From Thelonectria olida (Eukaryota; Ascomycota; Sordariomycetes; Hypocreales; Nectriaceae): a stretch of DNA of 64,000 nt. The translations under genes and the position numbers were made by a program. This document shows, piece by piece, positions 39,944 through 52,487 of this stretch (position 1 is the first letter of the stretch; the number at the start of each line of letters is the position of its first letter). The notes under the pieces were generated by a model that was given only the letters and a program-made list of their open reading frames with translations, was not told the origin of the DNA and made no database searches. Where the stretch lies: the NCBI GenBank assembly GCA_020736575.1, contig JAGPYM010000006.1, positions 1,240,001 to 1,304,000 on the forward strand, read 5' to 3'.

Positions 39944-42900
39944 TTAACTCAGCAACTCCTTGATGTCCTCGATCCGCTGTAGTTTCTTTTCCTCGTTACT
40001 CATCATGCCCAATGAAGACGCTCTATGGCATACGTTAGTCAACTGTCACAGCTCAGAAGGCCAAAAGGTACTCACATAAACTTCTTTCTCTCCTGCACTC
40101 TGAGCATCCGCTCCTCCACGCTGTCCTTAATCACAAACCTCTTCACCTGTACCTCCGACTCTTGGCCCATTCGGTGCACTCGGTCAATCGCCTGCGCCTC
40201 CACGGCGAAGCTCCACCAGGGGTCCATCATGAAGACCCTGCCCGCACTCGTCAGGTTGAGTCCTACACCACCCGCACGCAAGCTGATCAGCAGGACCATG
40301 AATCCCTTCTGTTCCGTAAACTTATTCAGCACGGCAGCTCGTGCTGGCTGCGCCATCGTACCATCCAGGCGGAGAAATTTGATGTTGGCACGCGCGAGGG
40401 CCGGTTCGATCAGCGTGAGGAACGATGTGAACTGAGAGAAAATGACCGACTTCATCTTCGAGTGCTCGCGCCGGAGTTTCCGAAGCTCAGCAAGCAGTGC
40501 AACCACCTTTGCAGAAGATGCATTGACGCCTAACCGCTGTAAGCTGATGCGCGGCGTCTTGGACAAACCATCAGGCTCATCGTCGTGACGAATAACTTCG
40601 AACAGATCTCGTTGGTTGAGGGGCTCGCGACAGTTGAAGCATCGAGGAGTGACTGCTCTGTCAGTTTCGTGCTTTATGTAGTCGAGCAAGCACTTTTTGC
40701 AAGCCGAATGCCAGCAGCCAGTGACCAGCTGATCATCCATCGGTTCTTCGAAGCACAACGGGCACTCGTTCTTGGCCTCGTCACGAATTTGCTCCAAGGC
40801 ATGGGCCCCAAAGGTCTGGTTGCTTTCCTTAGATGCTTCATCAGTCACAGCCGTAAACTGGGTGATGAGAGATTCGAGATCCATGTCATCTCCGAGGCCC
40901 GCTGCTATATCTGCCGCCATCCCTGCCTCCTCTTCATCCGCAACGATTTCGCGTTTGCGGACCAGAACAGGGTGGCAGCAGGACTGGCGAAGACGAAGAA
41001 TCTGGCTAAAGATTGTCGTGAAAGCTTTCATGACGGTACCAGCCTCGACGTTTTGAGAAAAGGTGCGCTTCGCTTTAGTAAAGATGTAGTCATAAACTTC
41101 CCGCTCGGTCTGTGATAGCTCGATGTCGACAATGTCAATCTGCTTCGGAGGAAGTGGGACGAGCGGCTTGCCATCAGGTGTCTTCATGTCCTTCGTGCGC
41201 CTAAGCACAAGAGGCTCCAAAACCGTTTGTACCACGTCCAGCGCCCGTACGAACTCCCCGGACTCAAACGGCACCGTGATAAATGTTCTCCAGAATGAAA
41301 AGTTGTTCCAAGGCTCCACGCCCAAGAACCTCACCAAACTGAACAAGTCTTCGAGCTTGTTGACAATGGGTGTGCCAGTGAGACACCACCGGTGCTCGGC
41401 CTGGATCTCGTAACAGGCCCTTGCCGTCTTGGAAGCCCTGTTTTTGATGTGATGAGCCTCGTCGAGAATAACCCTGAAGAATTTCAAAGAGAAGAGACCG
41501 CTATGGCCCGATTTGTCCCCATTCTTGGTCGCAATACTGGAGAACTCGGAGAGTACAACACCATAACTGGTGATGACCACATCCGGAGCGCTGGCAGCAT
41601 TTGAAGGACAGCAGATATTTTGGAGGTTGTTAGCCTTTTCAGTTCCGTAGTAGAGTTGAATTTTCATGGTGCCTTCCTTGGACGCCTTCTCTGCCTCGCT
41701 TTGCCATTGAGCAAGTAGAGACATTGGAGCAACGACCAGCGTCGTACATGGTGCATCCACTACAGTGGAAGTGTTCACACCCAACCTGGTGAGTTGATTC
41801 ACGCTTGAAAGCCCTGACTCTGGCTTGCGGGCTTCCAAGGCAAGTTGAGATCGATGAGAATGGACCAGACTTAGCATCTGAATTGTCTTTCCGAGACCCA
41901 TTTCATCTGCCAAAATTCCACCAAGACAATGCTGTTCTTGGACGGGGAAGTCGAGCGAAAGGTCGCCAGAGTAGGGGTTGACGTAGAATTTGGCTTGTCC
42001 CTCAACCTGAGGCAAGTCCTTTTCATCGACGTCTTTAAGTGGCCAAGCATATTCCTCCCATAACGGATGCATCGAGGGTTCTCTATTGCTCTTTTCGTCC
42101 TTCTCCTTTGCCATCATCCAGTAGAGTGCTTGTTTCTGATATGGGCGAAGACTCATGGCAAATGTGTCGGCAGGTTCTGCTTCTGGAGTGCTGAAATCGA
42201 AAGACTGTGCCTTTTTATAGAGTGCATCCAGCTGATCCTGTTCCAATTCCTCTCCCTCTTCGGCATCGGATGAGTTGGGAGACCCAGATTCCTTGCCGTT
42301 GGAGTTCATTTTCTTGAGATCCTTTTGTTTTTGCTCATCTTGCTCGGCCGCCTGTAAAAGCCCCTTGCGACCATCTTTTGCCGCAGCGTTGGCAAGTGTC
42401 GGCTGCAAGTTAATTTCTTGAAATAGCTTGACCAGTGCAACTTGTCTCAGTCGAAGTTGCTTCTCATCGTTCGTCTCCCTTTGCTCGAAGACGGCCGTTG
42501 GTCTGTCATCGGCGAGCTGGAACCCTCGACTATCAAAGGCTGAGTTGAGCAGGGAGCATCGCAATTGAAGAAACACAGTGTCGTTTGTTCGCAACCGCTC
42601 AGGAGCATAGACACAAGTGCCTTCGAACTTGCAAACCTTCTGGTCAATCAATGTAGACACCCAATTTGCAGTTTCCTTGGCCAGTCTGCCAATTTCCATT
42701 CCGCTCTCGTTGGTGAAGCGAACAATAACATCGACTCGTCTTGAAGCAGCTGTATTTCTTGAAGGAGTCACGGACGATCCGAATTTGCCCCTGACTTTTT
42801 GCTGAGGCGGCTGGACCTTTTGGCGCTCAATCTTGACAATGTCGCCATGCTTGAGAACACAAGTCCCGCTTCGGGTAGCCCATCCTTCGGCTCCAAACGC

Positions 42901-43428
42901 TCCAACATATCGGCAATTCGGTATTTTTCGTGGCAACACATAGTCTCGAGGTTGCTCTTTGATCGGGAGGTTGGTTGCTGTGTTGGTCGGTTGGCCGATT
43001 GGGAATCTTGGGTTGCTCTTCTTCAAGAACTTTTTGTATGTGCCGTCGAAGTACATGTTAACTGCTCGTTCGATGTTGTTGCCGCAGTGGCCCTGAATAG
43101 CTTCAACAATATTTGAGGCAACATTTTCGCCAATGAAGCTCAGAAAGGTATCGTTGTCAAAGGACATAGAGGTTGGCTCAGGAGAAGGCGCCTTCGGTTG
43201 GACAGGTGTCGATCGTGTGGGTAGTTCATTGTCGGATCTCTGGGCCAGGATGGCTCGATCATCTTGTTCTAGTTTGATGTCGTCTTCGTCTTTGAAGAAT
43301 CGCTTCCGTTGTGGCAGAGGGGAGTGGTCGTGAGGACTTGGGAAAACAGGGTCGGAAGAAGGTTCGTCTGGATCAGCAAAGAATCTACGTTTCTTTGTAG
43401 GGGGTTCCGGTGACCCTCCAAAATCCAT
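39944..43428 (-). CDS. RAD5: Rad5-type DNA repair helicase/ubiquitin ligase
   Basis: SWI2/SNF2 translocase with embedded RING finger. In yeast Rad5 polyubiquitinates PCNA with Ubc13-Mms2 and reverses stalled forks. Exons 43428-40076 and 40022-39944, 1143 residues, close to yeast (1169). The start is the ATG of MDFGGSPEPP. The N-terminus is disordered with nuclear-localisation-like KKRRFF; a UBA-like or CUE-like helix pair (VASNIVEAIQGHCGNNIERA) and a HIRAN domain (about 165-300) follow. Helicase motifs: LADEMGLGKTIQML (Walker A), ILDEAHHIKN (DEAH), CLTGTPIVNK. The RING lies at about 905-950 with CPLCFEEP, CWHSACKKC and RCFNCREPL. The second helicase half ends in SLRAGGVGLNLT and DRVHRMGQ. The short last exon adds NEEKKLQRIEDIKELLS, a conserved tail. 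Divergent from the NDUFAF6-like gene. Confidence 0.95.
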
Positions 43429-43869
43429 TTTCAAGGGCGTTCATGGAAAGAAAAGTCGAGTTTTTGCCTGAGTGATGTCAAATGTCCATCACTTGAATCC
43501 GTCCTTCGCTACGGAGCAACCAAGCAGATCGGCCACCACTTTCCTCAGACGCGCTGGAAAGCCCCGAACGCGACCGACCGCGTAAAGCCGTCACCTGACC
43601 GTGTTACAGGCGACCCCTCCAGTCCACTGAGCCAGCTGCCTCCACTACCCGTCGCTAATTTCTAGCGGCTCCGACGTCATTGGGTTGGATGTGAAATTTT
43701 CTGGGCCGCGAGATTGAAAATGGGAAGTATTGCAAATCCGCCATCCATGGCTGGCTCTCTCTGATCACAGTGCCAATGTCGCCCACTATCGCGCCAATTC
43801 CCTTGCATATCAGGTGAGACTTGTCTCTGGATATCAATTGTTTCTATTCGGGGCATCTTCGTCTTCTGG
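43429..43869. promoter_or_regulatory. shared upstream region of RAD5 and NDUFAF6-like genes
   Basis: A 441-bp interval between two divergent start codons, without a gene of its own. It contains CGCGACCGACCGCG-type GC-rich sequence near 43570. It must hold both promoters. Confidence 0.5.
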
Positions 43870-45021
43870 ATGCATCGTCCAAGGCTCCTAGGCCGGGGCC
43901 TTCAAGGGCTTGCCCGAGCCCGAGGCCACGGCTTCTCGGATCGACGAAGTTATATCACCGATGCCGACGTTGAATCTGCCCGCCGATACTGCTACACGCA
44001 ACTCCAGTAGGTCCCAATGCTTTCAAATTCGACATAAGTAGCCCTCTAACCATTGAACAGAAATAGCGACTATGACGCTCACCTCATCCGCCGCTTCGTC
44101 CCCTCTCCCATCCAAGACACCTACGCCGCTCTCCGCACCCTCAACCTTGAGCTTGTACGCCTCCCCGAGCTCGTATCCAATCCAACCATTGGCTCTCTTC
44201 GCATGAAGTTTTGGCAGGAGTCCCTCAACAATACCTTCGCGGGCCGTCCTCCCCGCGAACCCATCTGCATCCTGCTGCATAAAACCTTCCAGGACCTCGA
44301 GGCCCGCGCTGGTTCCTCGACCAAGAAGTCAATCAAGTTTTGGGTGAACAGGCTCGTCAAGACGAGAGAGAAGCATATGACGAACCGGCCTTTTGCAAGC
44401 CTGGCGAGCTTGGAGGAGTATGCGGAGAATACTTATTCGACGTTGATGTATGCGACATTAGCGTCTCTGCCGTTACGATCGATGAATGTCGACCATCTTG
44501 CCAGTCACGTTGGAAAGGCATGTGGTATTGTGGCGGTATTACGAGGTATCCCTGTACTTGCTGCACCGTCCCCTCCGACTCAGACACCTTCAGGGCAAGA
44601 ACCCCCTCGTGACCCGGCTATCTTACTTCCCCTAGACGCCATGGCTGAGGCGGGTGTGAAAGAAGAGGACGTCTTCCGACAGGGCCCCAACGCTGCTGGA
44701 CTCCAGGATGCCGTGTTCAAGGTTGCAACGAGGGCCAATGACCATCTCATTACTGCCAGAGAGATGTTGAAACGGCTCAAGGCGGGAGAAGATCCCGGTC
44801 ATGAGTTTGAGCACCATGGAGAAGGTGAGCACTTTTACGGCGAGGAGAGCAATACTCTCGTCGAAATCCAGCAAGGCTTCGGTGTCTTGTTGGAGGCGAT
44901 TCCCGCCCAGCAGTATCTGCAACGGTTAGAAAATGCCGACTTTGACCCATTTGCGGTGAAACCGGGAGGATGGAAACTTCCATGGAGTGTCTGGCAGGCA
45001 CTTTCGAGGCAAAGGATCTAG
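43870..45021 (+). CDS. mitochondrial squalene/phytoene-synthase-like protein (NDUFAF6 type)
   Basis: Non-enzymatic member of the squalene/phytoene synthase fold, a matrix-side assembly factor for respiratory complex I in animals and filamentous fungi. Two exons, 43870-44006 and 44061-45021, 365 residues. The first exon gives a mitochondrial presequence (MHRPRLLGRGLQGLARARGH) and ARRYCYTQL. The next exon has YDAHLIRRFVPSP, LRMKFWQESL and ILLHKTFQDLEAR. The middle carries LEEYAENTYSTLMYATL and HVGKACGIVAVLRGIP, typical for the family. The Asp-rich DxxxD metal motifs of true synthases are not present in standard form, which fits the assembly-factor branch. A later region (RANDHLITAREMLKRL) and a C-terminal LPWSVWQAL are also typical. 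Divergent from RAD5. Confidence 0.88.
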
Positions 45022-45617
45022 CAAAGGTTCAAAGAAAAGAGAGAGGGGAAAGAATCATATGAGGGTGTGTAATAACTCAAATGTACAATATGTATTACTG
45101 GTGTACCAACAGAACTACAACATACGACAGGATCAATATGCCTACTCGAGATGCCTCTGTGCATTCCGTACCCACATTTTGTGAAATTCAGCATTGAGTC
45201 GCTGTCTTTGATATGATTGGGGTTGCTGAAGATGGATAGTATAAATCAACATAAATTAAGGAATTGCACACACCTTGGGGGACAAGGCGGAGAAATTATC
45301 GGGTGTGTAGGAATAGAAGCAATTCTCATTTGGAGCCCAGTCCATTCAATTTACTCACCTAGAGCAGACCGGAGCCCAACAATAACTTGCCTCGTCTTTC
45401 AAGTACAAGTCTCCAGGGTAACTCATTACGTTCATCCCATCCTCAGAGCCCCACTAGCCATGCCTCATTCACCGCGCACACCTCAACCTTCACCGTGGCT
45501 AAACCGCGGCAAACGCATTCTCAGAACAGAAATTCTACCAAGCTTGCGCAACACCACCAAAATCGTCTCTCACGCCGTCTATATCTCCCCGTCCCCCACG
45601 TAGATGTCGTCACAGAG
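45022..45617. other. spacer and leader before the bS6m gene
   Basis: About 600 bp. The first part is the 3' end of the previous gene (A/T-rich). The last 200 bp is CT- and CA-rich leader of the ribosomal protein gene; an open frame continuous with it exists but lacks any mitochondrial protein resemblance. Confidence 0.45.
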
Positions 45618-46125
45618 ATGCTCTACGAACTCGTTGCAATTGTGAGCCACCCATTGAACTCTATTGCAAGGCCACTGACTAACCCCTCTTTCCCAAATAG
45701 GTCCGTCCGGGCAACCTCGTCGAGGTGAAGGAGTATGTTTAACCCATTCGAACCATCGTCTCCAACCTCAAATCCACCCACTACCCATGCCACACTACAA
45801 CTCCCTCCGCCGTTGACTAATTGAACTCCGCAGAATCGCTCAAACCGTCGGCTCCCTCGTCCTCAAGAATGGCGGTGTCGTCCGCGGCCTCGCCAACTGG
45901 GGCATCTTCTCCCTCCCCAAGCCCATCTCCATCCACCAGATGAAGCACACCCACGGCCACTACTTTGTCATGCGCTACGACTCGTCCACAAAGGTCCATC
46001 AGGACATCCGTAGCACGCTACGTCTCGAGCCCCGTATGATCCGCTCCTCTCACGTCAAGCTCGGCGACGGAAAGCTCGAAACCCTGGCCCGCTTCGGAAA
46101 GCCCGAGTGGAGGACAGGGTCGTGA
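45618..46125 (+). CDS. MRP17: mitochondrial small-subunit ribosomal protein bS6m
   Basis: Homologue of bacterial ribosomal protein S6 and yeast Mrp17. Three exons: 45618-45641, 45701-45732 and 45834-46125, total 115 residues. The first exon encodes only eight residues (MLYELVAI) and the second ten and a part. The sequence follows the S6 pattern: beta strand MLYELVAIVRPG, helix EIAQTVGSLVLKNGGVV, strand GLANWGIFSLPKPI, a YFVMRYDSS strand, then the helix and strand HQDIRSTLRLEPRMIRSS. No separate presequence is visible, as usual for Mrp17. Two tiny leading exons make this gene easy to miss or to mis-start. Confidence 0.9.
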
Positions 46126-46774
46126 GGCGTAAGAGAGGAGGAGCAAAGACACGCAGCAAGAATCAAGGGATTCAGACACAAGAGGTGTATAAATGAAGGA
46201 GGGCAAATACGTTGTAGGATACTTGAGCGACACAAGTGGGAACGAGAAGATGGAGTACCTATCCCGTGGTCTCAAATTCAGGCGTTAAATCAAATGATGA
46301 CGCCGTGTACAAAAGACATACCGCTAGAGGAACAGCGGTTATGGTTGTATGAAATTACTTATTATAGAGCCTGGAACCTCTGCATTACAATTCACCTGGC
46401 ACATCATTCCGCACAGATTGTGATTCGCCGAGAAGATGGGTGAACTGAGGACACGGGATCTATGATGTAGGGATGCTGTGATTAAATATGGGAGAGAATT
46501 GATGTGTAGGTGTAGACCTTCGACTCCTCCGTTGTCCCACATTTTTATCAGACCTATAACATGACTCCATATATCTCGGGCCATAGCAGCTGGAAAGCCC
46601 AATGGCTAGGCCACATGCTTCTAGAAAACGCAACCTGTTTTTGCCCATGCTCCGAAGGCGCCGGTGCGGAATCTTGTGTCGTTTGTATGTAGATCGATAG
46701 TTGGAATAGTCATCATGGTTACCATGGGTCATGAGATATGCGCTGTGGATTAGAAAGCCGAAGCGGATTGGTTT
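46126..46774. other. spacer between convergent bS6m and DCN1 genes
   Basis: About 650 bp holding both 3' UTRs. I see no gene; two minus-strand frames of 85-90 codons overlap each other in different registers and resemble nothing known. Confidence 0.5.
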
Positions 46775-49065
46775 TCAGTGTTCATCGACGTCCATACCAT
46801 CGGTCTTTCCGATGCCCTTCTCCTGACACCACTCGACAAAATCGTCAATGACGCTGGGCCAGGCTCCATCCTCATTCCAGAACGACAAAGTCTCGTCCGC
46901 CATGGACTTGCGAGCGAACTCGAGTGTCATGTTCCACATGTCCCTGTTGACAGATCGTGTCCATTTCTCGCCGAGGAACTTCTTCCATAAGTCGAGCCAG
47001 TTGTGATTCTTGGACTTCCAAATCACGCCAGGATCCGAAAAGAGGATATCCCAGTAGATCAAGGCGTTTTCCAAGGTCAGAGCCTTTTGGTCATTTTCTC
47101 TTCCAAGCACAAACGTGTATTTGTAGACCTTTTTGAATAGGTTGGAATCTGTGGAGAGATTGGATGTGAGTTTTCGGATGTGCGTAGCATGCTCCTGGTG
47201 TGATGCGCCAACTCTGTATGGGCGGTTAGCAAAATGCACACTCATTCTTCACAAGCGATGCAGGCTGCGTGACGTGTGTGAACTAACCCGGTTGACTTCC
47301 ATCCGTCGACATAGCCCTTTTTAGTAACAACTCCTACCGTGGGGGCCTGGACAATCTCCAAAGCCAACAAAAGCTCCGCGTTCTCGATGTTGACATTCAG
47401 CTTTGAGGTGAGATATGTCATGGTGGTATCGATCCCAAGTTGGTCCTTCTCATCGCTTGCATCTAGGAAACGTGTAAGTGAGTGCACGCTAGGGTTGTGC
47501 ATTAAAAATGAGAATACCTTGCAGCTCAGCAAAGAGGGACTCCAATTTAGTCTCCAAGGGTGAAGGTCCCTTGGAATCGCTGTTGGAGGCGTAGTATCTG
47601 GGCGAACATGGATGTTAGTCTCGCATCATGTACGAAATGTTAAGTGCATTTAGAAAGCTGATCTAGATCCTCACTCAAGGACTCCAGACCGGAAACAGCC
47701 ATGATTTAGGATAAACATAAAGCTAAGACCACGTGTGACTTGAGATGGTGTACCGTGGTGTTGGTTCCTTGGTTGACGGCTTCGTGGATGCAGCCAAGTT
47801 CTGCTTGCTAGACTTCCGGGAGAGTGAGAGGGAGGGAATGACTCGAGAAGAGAGGTGGTTTTTCACAGCTTTCCAGCCCATATTGTTAGACCGGTCAGGA
47901 AAAAAAACCAGGGCGCTAGGTATTGATGTGCGTAAAGGAGGTGATTGGTGATGAGATGCAGCACCGTGCTGTAATGGGACGTATCTGTGTTGATGCTGGT
48001 GGCGAGAACTGTTGGTCGGTCGAGAAAGATGGCGGGAGACGGCGCATAGACAGTGGGAGATGGGTCATGGCTGATCGATGAGGGGTCCAAGAGCAAGACT
48101 AGAACACATCGGCGTGTTTGGGCGGAAAAGGCACAAAGAGACGGCAATGACAACGGCAACGGCTTGAGCAAAGGCCACGGAGTTCTCCCCCCTTTTGACG
48201 AGGGAAACGACGTCGTTTCACGGCCATCGGCGTCACTGTCGGCCAAACTCTGCTGTGCGTCCAGCGAGTGAGCTGAGCATCAGTGGACCCTCACCCGCCC
48301 ACAGCATGGTTGGAAAACTGAAGAATAGAAGGGCGTTTGTAGGCCGTAGTTGGGCAAAGTATGTAAGTGTTGGCGAAGATAGATGCAGGACGACATGGGC
48401 ATCCATGGGTTATAGGCACAAGCACATCCAACCACGAGCCAGAAGTAACAAGCAGAATGCGGGATCCAGTGACAACATATGGTCCAGTAATCCAAAGATC
48501 CATGCCAAAAGAATCGTGTTGATCATTCAAACGTCCGCGATTGAGTTCGGTCCATGACACTGCCACACAAGGAGTGCAGGGGGATGGATACATGCGTCAG
48601 GAGCTAAGAAGCAGGGCAATGGCTGGGAGAGACGGAAAGGAACAAGAGCAGAAAACTCGTCAAGAAGAAAGCCACTTACGTGTCAATCGCATCGTTTATC
48701 TTGAATCCGGTAGCCTTGAGACACTGTTGAAGCCGATGTTAGCCCACGTCTAACCATGCGAAATGATCGGATGACGGCTTAGGGAACTTTGGGAGTTTGG
48801 GGACCTGGGGCCCCTTGGGGTTAGAAAGTCGTCCCCGCTGCAACCCCCGCCGGCCCGATGTCGCCTAAGATATGATGGATATCGTGAAGTGCTTCTTATC
48901 CGTTCTGCGTGGACCGCCGACGGGTTTGTTACTGGGATGGGGTTTGGTCCTGTTTGCTGTCGGATGGATAAGACGTACCCGAATTGCATGGCGTTCAGAG
49001 GAGCCGGTCAAGGCGACAAACTGGGCAACCAAGACCTTTTGATGGGCGGAAGATGGGGGCGGCAT
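46775..49065 (-). CDS. DCN1: Dcn1-type NEDD8 ligase for cullins
   Basis: Scaffold-type E3 that promotes neddylation of cullins together with Rbx1 and Ubc12. Five exons: 49065-48979, 48723-48680, 47597-47518, 47462-47288 and 47213-46775, total 274 residues (yeast 269). The first two exons and part of the third give a UBA-like domain: AQFVALTGSSERHAI, CLKATGFKINDAID, then TYYASNS. The rest is the PONY/Dcn1 domain: the helices starting TMTYLTSKLNVNIENAELL, a region LTLENALIYWDILF, and the C-terminal patch NMTLEFARKSMADETLSFW with WPSVIDDFVEW that binds the cullin. Intron 2 is about 1082 nt, roughly fifteen times the norm of this window, yet phase and residues join exactly. Divergent from the BRCT gene. 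Confidence 0.92.
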
Positions 49066-49849
49066 GTCGACGGCAGGAGGAGGCAATGCGAGAGGGTGGT
49101 ATTTTGGAACTGTAGGAATGCCAGTGTCGGGTTTGGACTCGAAAGTTACGCTCGGAGCGATGGCGAGCCGTCGTTTTGGAGGAGAAGTCGAGGCGGCGAG
49201 ATCGGTGGGAAGGTGTGCACACGACACCGAACGGATTCGCGTAGGACGGGGCAAAGCAAGGATGGTCGGACGGATCGATACCGAAGACGGAGACGGAGGT
49301 GGCAGAGCCGTCGGGAGAGAAACGGTACTCGGAGATGCGGTGTCGAAAGAAGGATGAGGCGGACGAGAAGGAGGAAATGTGGATGCGGTGTCGTGGTGGA
49401 TGTTGGAGGGGTTGAATCGTAGGAGCCTTTTTGGGCGACAAGGCTGTGATCATGGCGGTCTTTTAGGTACCTGCCCACCAACCAGGGTCTGACAGTGGGG
49501 GGCTGCTCACCTTAAAAACAGCACCCCGCCCTAAGGTTTACTGGGTAAGGTGTCCATCGCTCACTGTCATCCAATCCAATGACGTCGGCTGGGTATACCT
49601 ATGGACAGGACCTACGACCTTCCTAAGCATTAGCCACTAAAAACAGCATGCGGGTCCTCACCACTTGACGCGCTGCTGGTCTCCCTCGACGCGTCCAAGT
49701 TCTAAATTCGATAAGCGAACGAGCATGGAGTCCAAACTCCAAAAAAGTCGTTGATGGGACAAAGTCACGGTCCAAAGTAAACAAAACAAATCCCCACGAG
49801 AATATACACCAAAACTGTCAGCGTTCTGCGAGGCAGTCAACGATCCGCC
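49066..49849. promoter_or_regulatory. shared upstream region of DCN1 and the BRCT-protein gene
   Basis: A 784-bp interval between two divergent genes. The DCN1-proximal half stays open in the DCN1 frame up to 49254 (a Ser/Pro/His-rich reading) but is more likely leader. Nothing else recognised. Confidence 0.45.
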
Positions 49850-52487
49850 ATGACCTCCCCAAACCTGGCCGACGAAGACTTTGAATCTGTTCCAATCGAC
49901 CCTGCACATCCGCTCAAAGGCATCATTGTCTGCTGCACGAGCATCCCACCCGACCAGAGGGTATGTCCTCCCCAACCTCTGATGCTCCATAGCTAACGTA
50001 TCCTGCGAAAAGACTAGCATAGCAAGCAAAGTTTCTGAGCTCGGCGGCCTTCATAAATACGACCTCACTCCCGACGTCACCCACCTCGTCGTTGGCGATT
50101 ACGACACCCCAAAGTACCGCCATGTCGCCCGCGAACGCTCCGACATCAAGGCCATGGACGCCTCTTGGATCGAGGCCATGTCCGAGTTGTGGAAGAAGGA
50201 CGACGACATTGACTTTCCCGCCCTCGAAGCCGAGCACCAGCTAAAGCCTTTCGAGAAACGAGGCATCGACCCCTCGGCGTCTGGGCAACCCGCTGCAAGA
50301 GACTCGCTGCTCATCTGCCTGACAGGCTTTGGCGACCAACGCGATGACATTGCGCGCAGAGTCACAGAAAACGGTGGACAGTACACAGGCGATCTGACGA
50401 GGCGGTGCACCCATCTCGTCGTCAGCAAACCAGAAGGCAAAAAGTTTGCCGCTGCGAAGGCTTGGAGCATTCACACAGTCACGCTTGAATGGCTGGACCA
50501 GTCAATTGCCCGAGGGATGATATTAGAGGAAACCAAATTCGATCCCATATTACCTCCGGAGGAACAGGGGAAAGGCGCATGGGTGAAGAGGGACCCGCGG
50601 AGAGCCGCTTCGTGGGGAAAGCGATCACGATCAGCCATGACAGGAGGCACTGAAGACGGACCAAGGAAATTAAGAAAGACAGCCAGCATGAAGCTCAACT
50701 CGCAGAAAAACAATCTTTGGGGGGACATCCTGGGCAGATCAACATCCAGGGAGTATTCTTTTGCCGGCGAGCAAGATAAACAGCTGTCCGAGTCTCGAGA
50801 CGAACAACAACCACAACAAGAACCTCAACCTCAACGCAAGCCTGAGCTTATCATCCCTGCTCATCAGGAACAGCAAGGTGTTTTTGCTTACTGTTACTTC
50901 TTCATTCACGGCTTCACACCCCAACGTACAGACATTCTCGACCAGACCATCCGTACTCTCGGCGGCAACGTCTGCTCGTTCCTCTACGAAGCTGCCCTTG
51001 GTCCCTACCCTCAGACTGGCGATCCAAGAGGCCGCTTCCTCCTCGTACCCCAGTCTTCACAGCCTGCGACCCACCCACCAGAGAATTATGACAACCTATA
51101 CGTCGTGACCGAGTACTACATCGAGAGGTGTTTGCACAACAAGGCATTCCTCGATCCCAACGAGCAGGTCCTCGGTCGTCCATTCCCTCTCTTCCCAATC
51201 CCCGGCTTCACAGATTTGACCGTCTGCAGCGCCGCCTTTACCGGTATCGAGCTTCATCAAGTCTCCCGCAGCGTCATCCAGCTCGGTGCTTGTTTTCAGG
51301 AGGAGTTCCGTCGCAATACGAGCGTCCTGGTGTGCAAGTCGCTGGCCGCCACCCGCAAGGAAAAGCTCCGCATGGCGTTGAAATGGGGTGTTCCCGCTGT
51401 CTCGGCCGACTGGCTTTGGGAATGTATCTCCACGGGTTTCAAGGCACCCGTAGACGACTTCATCTTCCCGGAGCTCAAGGGCCACTACGAGGCTGCAAAA
51501 CGGCAACAAGGGAATGAACCACGCTCCGAGTCGAAACCGAAGCAACTCGCTGCTAATGCTGAACCCCGTGCACTCGGAAAAAGCATCCAACGCACACGTT
51601 CCGAACCAGCTCTCAGAAGGGCAGCCTCAAAGCCGCCTGCCAAAGTAGGCATCGACACCAGCGGCTTTGATGATGATACGCCTAAGCCTCAACCCCGTCT
51701 AACAAAGCCATCCGCCAAAGGAGGCGTCGACACCAGTGCCTTTGACGATGACATGTCCAAACCCCAACCCCGTCCAACCAAACCAAACCCCGTCGTGTCC
51801 CACGAAACCGCCGTCTCGGCCGACTTCGCCACAGCCCTCACCCATCATCCCCCTGAAAGCTTCCCAGCAGAGGTCGCCGACTCAGAAGAAGCCCCTCCTC
51901 TCTCCGAAGCGTCCTCAAACCGCCTCAACAAATCCCCCTCCCCCGTGAAGCAGACCACTGGCCTCCCTCGCACTCACTCCGACCCGACCAAGTCCGTCAC
52001 TACCCGCCCCTCGCCTCCCGTCGAGGACACTGCCGCCACCAAACGCAAGCTCCAACAAGCCGCAGCAGCCCTGGAACAAGAAGCTAGAAACAAGGCGAAA
52101 GCCGCCGAGCGTCAAGCACTCTCCTCCAAACTCACCAGTCTCATCGCCCCCATCGGGTCAAACGCCTCGGACGATACCAGCGACCCGTCCAATCCTGTCC
52201 CCGTCGGTCCCCGACCACGCCGTCGCCAGATCCTCGGCCGGGCGATAAGCAACGCTTCAAATGCCAGCAGTGACGCTGCGCGCTCTGATATCCTCTTGCG
52301 CGAACACATCGAACAGTCGCTGGAAGATCAGCCGCCGCCCGCCACCCAGCTCGAATACGCCGATCCACGAGCTCAGGAGTGCAAAGCTGCGCTAATGAGC
52401 CGCATGATGGGCGGGGGAGGTGAAGTGAAGCCCAAAGCCGTGAACAGTACGCCGTCTGGGGTTGGACGATCAATGAGAAGACGATGA
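49850..52487 (+). CDS. rad4: four-BRCT replication/checkpoint protein (Rad4/Cut5/Dpb11/TopBP1 type)
   Basis: Scaffold that links CDK-phosphorylated replication factors and activates the ATR-type checkpoint kinase. Two exons, 49850-49960 and 50013-52487, 861 residues, longer than S. pombe Rad4 (648). BRCT1 covers about 22-110 (KGIIVCCTSIP, LTPDVTHLVVGD) and BRCT2 about 128-210 (LLICLTGF, CTHLVVSKPEGKKFAAAKAW, VTLEWLDQSI). A Gln-rich linker leads to BRCT3 (about 330-420: CYFFIHGFTPQR, then VTEYYIERCL) and BRCT4 (about 430-520: VCSAAFTGIE, VPAVSADWLWECISTG). The tail is disordered and contains two imperfect copies of a 24-residue unit (GIDTSGFDDDTPKPQP and GVDTSAFDDDMSKPQP). A late helix (KRKLQQAAAALEQEARNKAK) and a basic end (GRSMRRR) may correspond to the ATR-activating region. 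Confidence 0.9.

Noticed and set aside
43429..43434. Longer RAD5 start at 43434
   Set aside because: That codon is TTG; the first ATG in frame is at 43428.
48889..49422. 177-codon plus-strand frame rich in Arg and Gly
   Set aside because: Antisense of DCN1 exon 1 and its leader.
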